Shown here one piece after another: positions 42,977-56,165 of a stretch of DNA of 64,000 bases. The DNA comes from Mytilus californianus (Eukaryota; Mollusca; Bivalvia; Mytilida; Mytilidae): contig NW_026262734.1 in assembly GCF_021869535.1 (NCBI RefSeq), positions 109,031,088 to 109,095,087 on the forward strand. The letters run 5' to 3'. Made by a program: the position numbers and the translations under genes. Under the pieces are notes generated by a model. It made no database searches. It had not been told where the DNA came from and was given only the letters and a program-made list of their open reading frames with translations. Position 1 is the stretch's first letter. The number at the start of each line of letters is the position of its first letter.

Positions 42977-43329
42977 GCTACCAACATGAGAATGGATGTC
43001 GAAAATTGTAATATAAATAAAAAATACAATTATGCTTATATTATGCAGGTTATATTGTTTTTGAGAAATATCAATAATGTTCCAGTTATAATTAGTAAAA
43101 GTGCTGCCATAGAAACAACAAATAATATTCATACACCTGGAAAACGCAATCTCTCACACAATAACTTGCTGCTGAAAGTTTTTGAATTATTGCACATGTC
43201 AAAGAACGATGATACTGACCAGTTGATCCTTTTAATATCGTTAAACGTGTAGTGAAGATTGAAGAACAAAACACCACATAGTTTTGACAGTGCGGAATTA
43301 TTAAAAATGCAATCAATATCATGGGGGTG

Positions 43330-43990
43330 TGTTTTGCAAAAAAAATGGTCGATTATTTGTGTTTTGGTTTATGTCCAGTGGCAAACATCTAAAGCAAATT
43401 CCATCAGAGAACAACATAACGTTTGATTTTATAGGTAAGTCCTGCAATAGGATAATGACCAAAATTAATTATAGGTTATGATTTGAAATAATTCAACAAA
43501 ATGAATCAACGAGTCAAAGGTTGATTCTGTATCTAGGACAAATGGCTATATTTAAACGAAAATGTAAGTTCACCTTCTTACATTTTTTTCGATAAGGAAA
43601 ACATTATCTATACCAAGAGGAACTTTCTTATGCATTCCCAAACTGAATGTTGAATTGGCAAAGCATGTATAGCTGTACATTTTAAATTATATTGTATTAC
43701 TAAGTATGAAGTGTGTATATAAAGATAATATCTAAGGGTAAAATTGAAAAAAGACAATTTCAAGAAGGTCCTACAAAAGAGGTACCCTGGGAAGAAGGCG
43801 GACAATTTGACAGATATCTCAGAAAAATCAGGGCAAATTGCAAAGGTACAAAAATTTAACATTTGGAAGGATGCAAATATATTTCTATTTCATCTTCCGG
43901 TCTTAAATTACAGCAGTCATCAACAAACATATAATCAGTGCATTGTGTTATTTTATTCATTACTAAATCGTATAAGTTTTGCTAATTGTT
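43330..43990. repeat. Dispersed repeat shared with the nested element at 14440-15000 (unit 1)
   Basis: Shared blocks include 'gtttatgtccagtggcaaac', 'gaccaaaattaatta', 'ggcaaagcatgtatagctg', 'tcaagaaggtcctacaa' and 'gaaggcggacaattt'. The frame 43744-43992 (82 codons) translates across part of it but has no recognised domain, and the related copy at 14880 does not keep it open. Confidence 0.65.
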
Positions 43991-44334
43991 GAAGACAGAA
44001 TGGTGACCAAAAGTTAAATCTACTTCAAAAGGACTCCGGTGGATAGTTGTCTCATTGGCAATAATTTTACATCACCTTATTTAGTGGGTATGCATCAATT
44101 TCATCTTATATGAAATAAATATCAGTGCATTATCTTTTTTCGAATATATATAACCTTTTAAAATGTAAAGCTCTCTAAAACAATATTGCTTTACTTCTTT
44201 TGCTGATCTAGTCCTTTCCACTGGAATGACCACATTTTGTAGAACATCTAATCGGACTGGTGCTATTGTATCTGTTGTAAATTGCAAAGTATGAAAGTCA
44301 ATTTCTTCATTCAAAAAAGGAATTTATATATAAA

Positions 44335-44820
44335 AAAGAAGATGTGGTATGATTACCAGTGATAAAATTATTCACAATAGACCAAATAACACAGAAATTA
44401 ACAACTATAGATCACCTTACGGCCTTCAAAAATTAGTAAAGCCCATACCCCTTAGTCAGCTATAAAAGGCCCCGGTATGACAAATGTTAAACAAGTTAAA
44501 CGAGAAAACTAACGGCCTAATTAATGTACAACAAAATGAATCAAACAAAATATGTACCATAGCACAAAACGACAACCACTGAATTACAGACTCCTTACTT
44601 GGGACAGGCACATACATACAGGATGTGGTCAGGTTAAACATGTTAGCGGGATCCAAACCCTCCCCTAACCGTAGGACAGTGGTGTAACAGTACAACATAA
44701 GTACGAACTTTAAAAATCAGTTGAAAAAGGCTTAACACATTAGATGTATACAAATAAAGATACATCAAACAAAAACACAGAGTGGACGTTGCCAGGTACA
44801 TGTACATCCCAACAAAAAAA
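44335..44820. repeat. Dispersed repeat of the 'cttgggacaggcacata' family (unit 1)
   Basis: Well-preserved copy collinear with 19225-19680: 'gatgtggtatgattacc', 'actatagatcaccttacgg', 'aaagcccatacccc', 'aaccactgaattacagac', 'aaaccctcccctaacc' and 'gtgtaacagtacaacata'. Non-coding. Confidence 0.8.
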
Positions 44821-45359
44821 AAACGCTAAGTACAGAATGAGAGAACTCGCAGTTACTTACAGCTAGTTTAAAGTTAATAACATTAATAAAACAACCATGC
44901 ATTTAAGATTTTTTAAGACATTCCAGCAATTTACATTTTCCTGGCCAACCATAACAAAATTGGCACTTTCTGCAATATATAAAGATATTATTGGTTGAAA
45001 CATTTTTCTTGGTACCCTTTTTTTTTACATGTTTCAAATGTAAACTTTAGGTAAAAATTGTCTTTAAAGGATCTTTTAGAATGAAAATTACATTTCTATG
45101 TAACAAGTACATACATTATGAATCAAGAAACAGCCAATCAACTTTACTTTAATAGTGACCTTACTAAAATATATCATATTTAGCACATTTGTATAAAATT
45201 ATTTACAAACAATAAAGATGGGGCTTCAATGAAATGCCAATCTATTGATTAGACCATAGCAAGCTAAGACATTTTGACAGAGTACATATCTATGAAAGTA
45301 CACGTTCATGTATTAAAATGTCATGACCGGCGACGGTGATGATGATGACGGTGTCAACA

Positions 45360-45990
45360 ATTGTTAAGTTTTCTGCTTAAGTGAAAATTAGTTTGATAGG
45401 ATCTGCTTGTGATAGATCAATGACATTTTGTATGTGTCGCATTACTATCATTACATATCAGTTTGATGACTACGTGTATTTCGATGCCCCGTCTCCTAAT
45501 TCATAGTCAGGTGACTTAGGATTAAACAGCAATTTTCAATGTTAATTTTTCTGGTTAAGTCAGTTTGATAAGAACTACTTGTGATAGATCAGGGATATTT
45601 TCGTAAAGTTGCAGCACTAACAGTACCTATCAGTTTGACAACTTTTTGAGGCCTACCCCCTAGATCATGTAGTGACCTGAATTACTTAGCAATTGTCAAT
45701 GATAAATTTTCTGCTTATATAATAAGTCATCTGGATAAGAACTACTTGTGCAACAGCAATGTTATTTTCTATAAAGTTGCATTTCTATCAGAACATATCA
45801 GAATGACAACTACGTGTTATTCAAGGCCCTATCTCTTATGACACGGTTCAATGATTTAGAACTAATTAGCAATTTTCAATGTTAACTGTTTTGCTTAAGT
45901 TAGATTCCTACATTGATTTTGTACTTACAATAGACAAAGCAATTTTATATAAAGCTACATTACTGTCTGTACATATCAGGACAGGCAAAA
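45360..45990. repeat. Tandem array, ~160-180-bp period, four units (unit 1)
   Basis: 'ttttctgcttaag' or a variant recurs near 45369, 45547, 45707 and 45887, each followed by 'agtttgataagaactactt' or a variant and 'cagtttgacaacta'-like words. Units differ by 15-30 percent, so the array is old. Confidence 0.75.
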
Positions 45991-46074
45991 TTATTCATTT
46001 TAAAAATCCTTCCCCTCCCTTTCAACTAAAAATATCAAATTGCTGTCCCCTTAGAAAAAATGTGTTATTATTCC

Positions 46075-46990
46075 CCACGCAATTTATTGCGTCTGGTATA
46101 ATGTTTTTGACCAGTCCGTCTGTCCGTCCGTCTGTCCGTCCGTCTGTTGTTCGTCTGTCTGTCCGTCTGTCAGTACGTCAGTTCTGTTCTTGTCATCCCA
46201 ATTCATCTGAAACCACACAACAGAATTTCATGAAACTTTGTAGATAATAAGGACACACTATGTAAATGTGCATACCGACATGAAATTATGATTCATTTTT
46301 TTTTCTAGGAGTTACGCCCCTTTGAACTTATTTGCCTCAATATTCTACTGCAACAGTTTGTCATCGCCACTCCTCTGAAACTATACAACAGAATTTCATG
46401 AAACATTTTAAATAATAAGGACATACTATGTAAATGTGCATATCGACGGGAAATTATGATTCAATATTTTTTCTAGGAGTTACGTCCTTTGAATTCATTT
46501 GCCTCAATATGCTACTGCAAGAGTTTGTCATCGCAACTCCTCTGAAACCACACAACAGAATTTTATGAAACCTTTTTGATAATAAAGACATACTATGTAG
46601 ATGTGCATATAGACAGGAAATTATGATTCAATATTTTTTCTAGGAGTTACGCCCCTTTGAACTTATTTGCCTCAGTATACTACTGCAACAGTTTGTCATC
46701 GCAACTCCTCTCGCAAACCACACAACAGAATTTCATGAAACTTTGTAGATAATAAGGATATACTATGTAGACTTGCATATCGACAGGAAATTATGATTCA
46801 TTTTTATTCTAGGAGTTATATATGCCCCTTTGAACTTAGAATTTTGGCCTAAATAAACTACTGCAACAGTTTGTAATCACAACAGAATTTCACGAAACTT
46901 TGTAGTTAATGAGGAAATAATATGTTAATGTGCATATCAACAATAAAATTTCTATCAGTTGACTTTTGTAAAGTTATGAGTCTTTGAAGC
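46075..46990. repeat. (GTCCGTCT)n tract and ~165-bp tandem array, five units (unit 1)
   Basis: 'ccccacgcaatttattgcg' precedes a GTCC/GTCT microsatellite (about 46115-46185). Five units follow, anchored on 'acaacagaattt' at 46217, 46385, 46552, 46722 and 46879. Each holds 'catgaaactttgtagataat' and 'ctaggagttacgcccctttg'. I recognise this microsatellite-plus-repeat layout as common in bivalves. Confidence 0.85.
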
Positions 46991-47489
46991 TAGGAATCTG
47001 GTGAGATTTTGTTTGTCCAGTGACAATGTGGGGGCGTCCTGAAATTAGATGGATTTCTACCCATTAAAGTGCTCAAAAATATTTATATATGTGCACATGA
47101 AAAGAAGACAAAAACAACTGATACAAAATTATGACATGATAAACAAAACAACAACTACTACAGACAATTCTGTGACTATCAACACATGGCAAGTTAAAAT
47201 CCAACCCATTAAGCTATCAAATATTTTTAAAAATTTAATTAAAAAAAAAACAGGAAACAGTTTTCGATGCCAGACTAATACTGATTGTCTATTTTCCATG
47301 TCTTTGTCTGTTTTGAATGTCCCTTGGTATCTCGCGCCCTTTTTTGTACTACCGTTAAAACCACAAGTTGAGTCGAAAATATACGTGAAAACTTACAAAT
47401 AAAACCATAAAACGAATAATTCAACACTATCCAAGTATACCAGATTTGGTTGTATATCTACATGTCGTTGTGGAATTGGGATACATCGA

Positions 47490-49570
47490 TTAAATTGAAA
47501 ATGGAAATGGGGGAATATGTCAAAGAGACAACAACCCGACCAAAGAGCAGACAACAGCCGAAGGCTACCAATGGGTCTTCAACGCAGCGTGAAAATCCCG
47601 CCCCCGGAGGTGGTCCTCAGCTGACCCCTTAACAAAATTGTGTACTAGTTCAGTGAAAAGGACGTCACACTAAACTCCAAAACATGTGATTGAACTAAAA
47701 ATAAAAAACATACAAGACTAACAAAGGCCAGAGGCTCTTGGCTTGGGACAGGCGCAAAAATGCGGCGTGATTAAACATGTTTTGTGAGATCTCAACCCTC
47801 CCCTATAGCTCTAGCCAATGTAGAATAAAGAAACACATAGAAATACGCACAGTAAAACTCAGTTTAAAAGAAGTCCGAGTCCGATGTCAGAATAGATAAC
47901 AAAAGAAACTAAGAAAAATGACAATGATACATAAATTAAGAAAGGACTACTAGCAGTTACTGACATTCCAGCTCCAGGCCTAAATTAAACTGATTGAACG
48001 ATTATGTCTATTTATCATATGAAAATCAAGTACAATCCCTCCCATTAGGGGTTTAGTATCATACTATCATAAAATATATGAGAAGATCATATCCCGTATC
48101 ATGCCAACAACTGGTTTTAGAATAAATGAGTTTATTTCCGATGCAAAGACCCTATGAGTGAATCAATATTAATACCAACATATGCAATCTTTAATAACCT
48201 GACAACAGTATCGTAACTATATCCTTTCCGAATAAGTCTGTTTAAAGGTTTGGTTAGCCTTTTAGGTGAATGACGACATTTTTGTGCTTTATAAAGAATA
48301 TTACCATAAAATATTGGACGTGAAATACCTGAACGTATAAGATGTCTGCATGTTGATTTGTATTTAGGAATGATGTCCTTGTACCAATGATAAAATTAAG
48401 TAAATGTTTTGACTAGTTTCTGATATCGAAAACCCTGGTGTAATAATTTTTCAGTAATACAGAGATTTCTTTCGTTGAAATCAAATACGTTGTTACATAC
48501 ACGAGCGAATCGAACAAGTTGAGATATGTAAACACCATAAGATGGTGACAAGGGAACGTCACCATCTAAAAATGGATAATTAACAATAGGAAATGAAAAA
48601 TCATCTCTTTTATCATACATTTTGGTATTAAGCTTCCCGTTTAAGATATATATATCAAGATCCAGGAAAGGGTAGTGTTCATTGTTAGTATTAGCTTTAT
48701 TTAAAGTCAATTCGGCAGGATAAATCTCTTTAGTGTACATACTGAAGTCTTCATTATTGAGAGCCCATATATCATCTAAATATCTAAAAGTGTTATTAAA
48801 TTTTTGAATCAGATGTTGTTTCGATGGGTTTTTGCTGATTTTAGTCATAAATTGTAACTCATAACAATACAAAAACAGGTCCACAATAAGTGGTGCACAT
48901 TTAGTCCCCATGGGAATTCCCATAACCTGACGATATACGGAATCTCCATAGCGAACACAAATGTTATCTAGTAAAAATTCAAGGGCAGTTATAGTATCAA
49001 AGCAGGTCCAATTGACATAGTTCTTTTGTTTGTTGTTACTAAAAAATGACCTTAAAGAGTTTGAACATATATATTCACATTCCGACTTTTTAAATGCACA
49101 TTTAATCAGGTGTGTGAATTTTTTCTTAATAAGATTATGAGGCAAAGTGGTATATAGGATAGAAAATTCAAAACTTTGAACAGATTCGAAATCACCAATA
49201 TAAGCATGTAATTTATCAAGTACTTCCAACAAATTTTTGACACTCCAAAAGTAATTAATTCCACTATTTTCAAATGCCTTATTTGAACAATTTATTTTAT
49301 GTACCACGTGTACTAGTAAGTAAAATAGATAGTTTAGTTGTAGAACAATGGCTTGTAGACGAAATAAATCTATATTTGTAAGGAGTTTTGTGCAGCTTTG
49401 GGAGCCAGTACATAGTTGGAACTTTCATTGTATTTGGTTCTGCTTGTAAAAAGGTAGCTAAAAGTTTATGTTTGTTACAGATGTCATTTTCCGAAAATAA
49501 AGTCAGTTGGAATGTTGTTACCAATTTAACGCATTTGACATTTGAACACATGAAACGAGCTTGCTACCCC
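47490..49570 (-). pseudogene. Penelope-like element family B, nearly complete but inactivated (unit 1)
   Basis: Minus strand. 49297-49551 encodes the N-terminal part with YWLPKLHKTPYKYRFISS. After a one-base frameshift near 49315 the main frame 48396-49307 (303 codons) holds motif A as SFEFSILYTTLPH (residues 45-57), GIPMGTKCAPL (about 130-140), FRYLDDIWALNN (174-185), FSFPIVNYPF and SPSYGVYISQLVRF. Motif A has Glu where family A has the catalytic Asp. An in-frame TAA near 48393 separates about 85 further codons (YHWYKDIIPKYKSTCRHLI ... RLIRKGYSYDTVVRLLKIAY) ending at 48132. The 3' region runs to about 47490. No GIY-YIG endonuclease is seen. Confidence 0.8.
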
Positions 49571-50286
49571 TAGTCGTTTAATTAAGGCCTAACAAGAAAT
49601 CATTTTCTGACAAAAAGAACATCTCCAGACCTGTTACAATGACATTCAGACACAAATGTAGGAACAAACATCACCTTTCAACTTGCACATATCAATGAAT
49701 TGAAGATTGTGATGTGTACTCATTTTATCATAACATAATGTGAAATGAATTTATTAAAGCATTCACAACCAAGCGGTTGTTCTGCGTTCTCAAGGAGGAC
49801 ATTTAGATACTCTAAGGACTATTTAAGACACGGTTGGTTAGAATAAGCCTTATTATTTGCAGATGCAAGTATTTATGAGATGCTGGCTACGTTTAAAAAG
49901 TATGCTCAATTCATGGTCTCTGAATTTTTATTTCGAAGTGGAATCGATTTTCTTCAGTATTAACATTCAATCTCGGTAAATGATCTCAAAACATATATAT
50001 TTACTTACCTGTACAGAAAATTAAGTTGAAGCAAAATCATTGGTAGGCACTCATTATTTACCAAAGGTATTCTTGTAAAGTATTACATGTTATATGAAGG
50101 AGGTTATTGATTTGAAATATCAGCCAATCGTTCACAAAGTGTTTGAAATTCAAAGGTAGTTGAATTAAAAAAGACATTAAATTGTCACATATCATGGATC
50201 AAAACTCAACTGATAAAAGATAAGGCTTTAAATCGGTTAGTAATTCGCGTATGACATCGTGTCATTTACAAGTGCATCAAAGAGGT
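49571..50286. other. Unit 1: right end, no gene seen
   Basis: AT-rich sequence with no recognisable feature. It ends with 'catcaaagaggt', which is also the left flank of the family A copy at 61632. This identifies the right flank of the ancestral locus. Confidence 0.55.
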
Positions 50287-50943
50287 ACGAAAGATACCAG
50301 AGGGACAGTCAAACTCATAGATCGAAAACAAACTGACAACGCCATGGCCAAAAAGAAAAAGACAAACAGACAAATAATAGTACAGATGACACAACATAGA
50401 AAACCTAAGACTAAGCAACACGAACCCCACCAAAAACAGGGGGTGATCTCAGGTGCTCCGGAAGGGTAAGCAGATCCTGCTCCACATGTGGCACCCGTCG
50501 TGTTGCTTATGTTATTACAAATCCGGTAAATAGTCTTATTCGGTAAGTCACATTCGTGAAAAGGGAGGGTATTGTAGTTACGACATAAGGAACATATCCG
50601 ACATCATCTGTGAAACGGTTATTCCATAACGGTCAACCAACTCGTGATAGCGTCCGTAAAATTTACGAAGGGATGACTTCAATTTCACCATTTGGAACTC
50701 TTGGTTTAATAGCTTCCTTGTGAGCAGCAATCCTCTATCAAGGAAATCATGATAGGAAACACAAGCCGAGGAATATCGTATCAATTGGGAGATATAGACT
50801 CCGTATGCAGGCGCTGCTGGAATGTTGCTACATTGAAATGGAAAGTTCACAATTGGGAAGCTGAAATCATCTCTTTTGTCGTAAAGTTTTGTTTTCAACC
50901 GACCCTCATTGTCAATTTCTAGATGTAAGTCAAGATATGAGGC
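50287..50943 (-). pseudogene. Penelope-like family A fragment at the duplication junction (unit 2)
   Basis: RT C-terminus in minus frame 50578-51006, identical to 39233-39661. The sequence to the left of 50286 is of the right-hand copy (base T at 50286). From 50355 (G) on it is of the left-hand copy. The crossover therefore lies in 50287-50354. Confidence 0.85.
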
Positions 50944-51484
50944 AGTATAAGTATCATCATATGCAGTATAAAGACCTAAATCGTTCTGCAAACATTGTGT
51001 TTTCAAAGTTATTTGATTTTTTACATTTAAAATTTTGTTCTTGTTTAATCCAATATTTCTGTTTTTTAACTATTAGGACATTTACGCGATATATATAGAC
51101 CTGATGTATATCAACTACCTAATATACGTTTAATATACACAACAATAATTTAGAGAAAGGCTTGTGTAGGGTTTAGAATAGATTTGTTAGCTACGAATAA
51201 TGCCTAGAAAACAGAGACTAATATTCAACTCAAATGTAATTACATGCGACTTACAAGCGAGATATCTTTCGTGTATTTGATTCCATATATTATGGGGAAA
51301 TTTATTTTAACAAGCACATTTTCAATTTTGTAAGGACAAATATAGTGTGCAATGTAATACATAAAGCCACATGCAAATGTACTTGTTTATGTGTGCACAA
51401 AATAAATGTGTTATGTATAAGGTTTACTGTGGTACATTGAATTGTCATTCTATTGGTCAGATTTAGTTAGATTATAAGATAAAG

Positions 51485-51785
51485 ATGTCTTGAATTATCA
51501 TTCCCCCACCTTAGTAGCAATATACCAACTTCACCTGCATATGGGATATACATTTCTTAACTAATTTGGTATTCAAGAGCTTGCAGCTACAACAAAGACT
51601 TTGTAAAACGTCACCAGTGTCTGTGCAGAAGGTTGGTGAACCAGGGGTATATCAAAGAACGTATCGACCTTTTTCTAAAAAAATTCATCGGATAATACCA
51701 AGACCTTGTTGATAAATATTCCGTATCAACTTCACATAATACACGATGGTCTTGAAGTAAAGATTCTAGGTACTGACATTGTTTA
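51485..51785 (+). pseudogene. Third-family RT C-terminal relic (unit 2)
   Basis: Identical to 40140-40440, with the same two in-frame stops. The 3' tail runs to about 52065. Confidence 0.75.
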
Positions 51786-52281
51786 TCATCATAATGACGT
51801 GTTATATTATTCTTTTATTTGCTTTGTAAGTTATTAATTCTACTGTTTAGTCTATTTTTGGTAATATTTATTTGACGTTGCTTGGTACTCATGCATCCCG
51901 TCATTTAGTTATTGTGCTATTGTAATTGTTTTTATTCTTGTCTTTCGTTTATTGCTTATGTGCTTTGACTATATGCCTTTTTTAAAATCTTAACTGACAT
52001 ATTTACATGTTTTTATATTGATTAAGAATATAACACTACGTTGACTGATGTACCCCTATTTTTACTGTATATCCAAATTGTGCAATATTTTACATTGAAT
52101 GTTTTGGCATGAAAACTAGCAATCTATTTCATATTTACTTAATAGTGATAATTGTAACATTGTGTGAGTGACCAATTTATTTTAATATACTAAGATACTT
52201 TTTCTTTTTCTTCCGATTACGGAAAAGACTCCGGTGCCGGAGTGTGTAATATTCCGAAACTGTGGCGCTATGTACAGGGGG

Positions 52282-52708
52282 CACGGTAGTATTTCCTGGC
52301 CCATAAGGGATAATGATAGCCTTTTTAAAATTTTCACTACTTTCTAACACTGCCAAAAATTCTACATAAACAGTTAACTGAAGTACTTTCCTTATACTAT
52401 TCAGAAATGAATTTGAATATGTATCATGACCGTTTACTTTTTTTGATATCTTTAAAAACCTAAGGCCACTAGTGCTTTTATGTCTTTTATCATGCAGTGA
52501 ATACAAAATTCTCAAAAATTCTCAAAAATTCATTTTCACCTGTATGTAAAATTATTTCATATTTTTCTACACCTGATTCATCCCTCAGTTTGGGAAAGTA
52601 TGTTCAGTTGATACTGTATTTTTTTTCCAATCGCACTGTTCAGATACATTGACTTAAGTAGGGTACACAAAAGAGCAACCCAAGTTCTGGAATGCAAATA
52701 CTACCGTG
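52282..52708. mobile_element. TIR MITE copy 1 (unit 2)
   Basis: Identical to 40937-41363, with 13-bp perfect terminal inverted repeats. Confidence 0.8.
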
Positions 52709-53921
52709 ATACCTTAACCAAGACCTTACAAACTTGAAATCAGTCATGACACCTATGATGCGTAGACTGCTGACTAGGAAACAAATAACAATAAAGAATA
52801 CTAGTCTGCACTTATTTCTTACCAAAAAAAAATAAAAAGTATATCCCTACCTCAGCTGGCAGATTTTCACTTTTTTTTCATCTGAACATTTTTACTTAAG
52901 GAGTGAACAAAACCCAAATGTATGTTGTTTCAAATCAACACAGAAGTAAACCATGGTGATTCAGGAGGAATTATTGGATTGCCAACTCTATTTATAGTTA
53001 ATCTGACTGAAAGAAACAGTTTAAGCACCAAATCATGAAAAATGTTAGTAAAGTCCATTCCACATTTTACAGCATGCCTTACATTCCTTTCAGCATTTCC
53101 AGATTATGAAGGCAATATAACAAGACTCTTCATATGGCAATTAACTATTATTCAAAGATTTTTTTGACAATACATGTACTAGAATATATCTCTAAGTTGA
53201 CTGTTTGTCTATTTCTCATGTATGCATCAAGTTAAATTATGTCCCCTTACATAATCAATTTAGCTTTATTGTGCTTTTCAGGGTCAGAAAATCAAATAAA
53301 TTAATGACATTTGCATGGAAAATGAATAAACTATTTAATCTTGCTGATATACAATCATAATAACATACTTTGTTCCCAAAAAATGTCTTTTCAATGTAAA
53401 GAAACCCCTATAGTTATCTCTATTTCAGCTAAATATGAGAGCTAAATGAATAAGTAAGGACCTCCTAACCACTTACTGGTTCCAAAAATGCTCATACTGG
53501 TGTCATGTTACCACAGAACAACAAACAAACCTAAAGAAAACTAGTAAAGCTGTACTTGTGTGGAAAAAAATAAGAAATTATGCAATTTATTCATTTTGGT
53601 GAAAATAATAGGACGAAAAGGCAACTAAAATATGTCGTGTCTAAAATTCCAGCTGTTGAACATGTGTCAGACACTGCGACAAGTTAAAGCGAACATTTAT
53701 AATTAAAAATGTATTGAAAGTTACATAAAAATAATGAAGTTCTACTTTCTAGGTAAATTTTTACATTATTACCCACAGATCAGGCTCCCAGGGGTGGAAT
53801 TTAAGGTCTGTTTTTCTTCTAGTTGCCCTTAATCAACTTTTTTTGATAAACTTACAAATTGAATAGGTAAAAAAATACCTTTATTGATTTAGTGTAAACA
53901 TATATATCCCAGTTAAGGGGG

Positions 53922-54320
53922 AACGGTAGCATTTCCTGGCCCATAAGGGATAATAATGCCTTTTTAAAAATTTTCACCACTTTCTTACACTGCCAAAAAG
54001 CCTACATAAACAGTTAACTGAAGTACTTTCCTTATACTATTCAGAAATGAATTTGAATATGTATCATGACCGTTTACTTTTTTTGATATCTTCAAAAACC
54101 TAAGGCCACTAGTGCTTTTATGTCTTTTATCATGCAGTGAATACAAAATTTGAAAAAATTCTCAAAAATTCATATTTTTCTACACCTGATTCATCCCTCA
54201 GTTTGGGAAAGTTTGTTCATTTGATACTGTATTTTTTGTTCAATCGCACTGTTCAGATACATTGATTTAAGTAGGGTACACAAAAGAGCAACCTAAGTTC
54301 TGGAATGCAAATGCTACCGT
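53922..54320. mobile_element. TIR MITE copy 2 (unit 2)
   Basis: Identical to 42578-42976, shifted by 11,344 because of the one-base deletion just upstream. Confidence 0.8.
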
Positions 54321-54673
54321 GCTACCAACATGAGAATGGATGTCGAAAATTGTAATATAAATAAAAAATACAATTATGCTTATATTATGCAGGTTATATT
54401 GTTTTTGAGAAATATCAATAATGTTCCAGTTATAATTAGTAAAAGTGCTGCCATAGAAACAACAAATAATATTCATACACCTGGAAAACGCAATCTCTCA
54501 CACAATAACTTGCTGCTGAAAGTTTTTGAATTATTGCACATGTCAAAGAACGATGATACTGACCAGTTGATCCTTTTAATATCGTTAAACGTGTAGTGAA
54601 GATTGAAGAACAAAACACCACATAGTTTTGACAGTGCGGAATTATTAAAAATGCAATCAATATCATGGGGGTG

Positions 54674-55334
54674 TGTTTTGCAAAAAAAATGGTCGATTAT
54701 TTGTGTTTTGGTTTATGTCCAGTGGCAAACATCTAAAGCAAATTCCATCAGAGAACAACATAACGTTTGATTTTATAGGTAAGTCCTGCAATAGGATAAT
54801 GACCAAAATTAATTATAGGTTATGATTTGAAATAATTCAACAAAATGAATCAACGAGTCAAAGGTTGATTCTGTATCTAGGACAAATGGCTATATTTAAA
54901 CGAAAATGTAAGTTCACCTTCTTACATTTTTTTTGATAAGGAAAACATTATCTATACCAAGAGGAACTTTCTTATGCATTCCCAAACTGAATGTTGAATT
55001 GGCAAAGCATGTATAGCTGTACATTTTAAATTATATTGTATTACTAAGTATGAAGTGTGTATATAAAGATAATATCTAAGGGTAAAATTGAAAAAAGACA
55101 ATTTCAAGAAGGTCCTACAAAAGAGGTACCCTGGGAAGAAGGCGGACAATTTGACAGATATCTCAGAAAAATCAGGGCAAATTGCAAAGGTACAAAAATT
55201 TAACATTTGGAAGGATGCAAATATATTTCTATTTCATCTTCCGGTCTTAAATTACAGCAGTCATCAACAAACATATAATCAGTGCATTGTGTTATTTTAT
55301 TCATTACTAAATCGTATAAGTTTTGCTAATTGTT
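54674..55334. repeat. Dispersed repeat shared with 14440-15000 (unit 2)
   Basis: Copy of 43330-43990. One substitution was noticed (C to T, lengthening the T run to eight near 54933). Confidence 0.65.
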
Positions 55335-55678
55335 GAAGACAGAATGGTGACCAAAAGTTAAATCTACTTCAAAAGGACTCCGGTGGATAGTTGTCTCATT
55401 GGCAATAATTTTACATCACCTTATTTAGTGGGTATGCATCAATTTCATCTTATATGAAATAAATATCAGTGCATTATCTTTTTTCGAATATATATAACCT
55501 TTTAAAATGTAAAGCTCTCTAAAACAATATTGCTTTACTTCTTTTGCTGATCTAGTCCTTTCCACTGGAATGACCACATTTTGTAGAACATCTAATCGGA
55601 CTGGTGCTATTGTATCTGTTGTAAATTGCAAAGTATGAAAGTCAATTTCTTCATTCAAAAAAGGAATTTATATATAAA

Positions 55679-56165
55679 AAAGAAGATGTGGTATGATTAC
55701 CAGTGATAAAATTATTCACAATAGACCAAATAACACAGAAATTAACAACTATAGATCACCTTACGGCCTTCAAAAATTAGTAAAGCCCATACCCCTTAGT
55801 CAGCTATAAAAGGCCCCGGTATGACAAATGTTAAACAAGTTAAACGAGAAAACTAACGGCCTAATTAATGTACAACAAAATGAATCAAACAAAATATGTA
55901 CCATAGCACAAAACGACAACCACTGAATTACAGACTCCTTACTTGGGACAGGCACATACATACAGGATGTGGTCAGGTTAAACATGTTAGCGGGATCCAA
56001 ACCCTCCCCTAACCGTAGGACAGTGGTGTAACAGTACAACATAAGTACGAACTTTAAAAATCAGTTGAAAAAGGCTTAACACATTAGATGTATACAAATA
56101 AAGATACATCAAACAAAAACACAGAGTGGACGTTGCCAGGTACATGTACATCCCAACAAAAAAAA
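55679..56165. repeat. Dispersed repeat of the 'cttgggacaggcacata' family (unit 2)
   Basis: Identical to 44335-44820. Confidence 0.8.

Larger units (their letters stand above)
38942..50286. repeat. Tandem duplication unit 1 (11,345 bp)
   Basis: It is repeated immediately at 50287-61631 with a constant offset of 11,345 (11,344 between a 1-bp deletion near 42181 and a 1-bp T insertion near 45020). Reading both copies I found five differences: that deletion, a C/T near 43589, the T-run length, a C/A near 46367 and an A/C near 47152. Others may have escaped me. Confidence 0.95.

Noticed and set aside
45879-46247. 122-codon plus frame, repeated at 57224-57592
   Set aside because: It crosses two tandem arrays and reads the GTCC microsatellite as Ser-Val-Arg-Pro repeats. 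It is an artefact of the repeat.
47049-47402. 117-codon plus frame, repeated at 58394-58747
   Set aside because: Its conservation only reflects the recent tandem duplication. It contains a remnant of the family A tail and no domain.
47490-49570. LTR retrotransposon or retrovirus-like element
   Set aside because: No LTRs, protease, RNase H or integrase motifs. RT motif order (GIPMGT, YLDD, C-terminal YGVYISQL block) fits Penelope-like RTs better.
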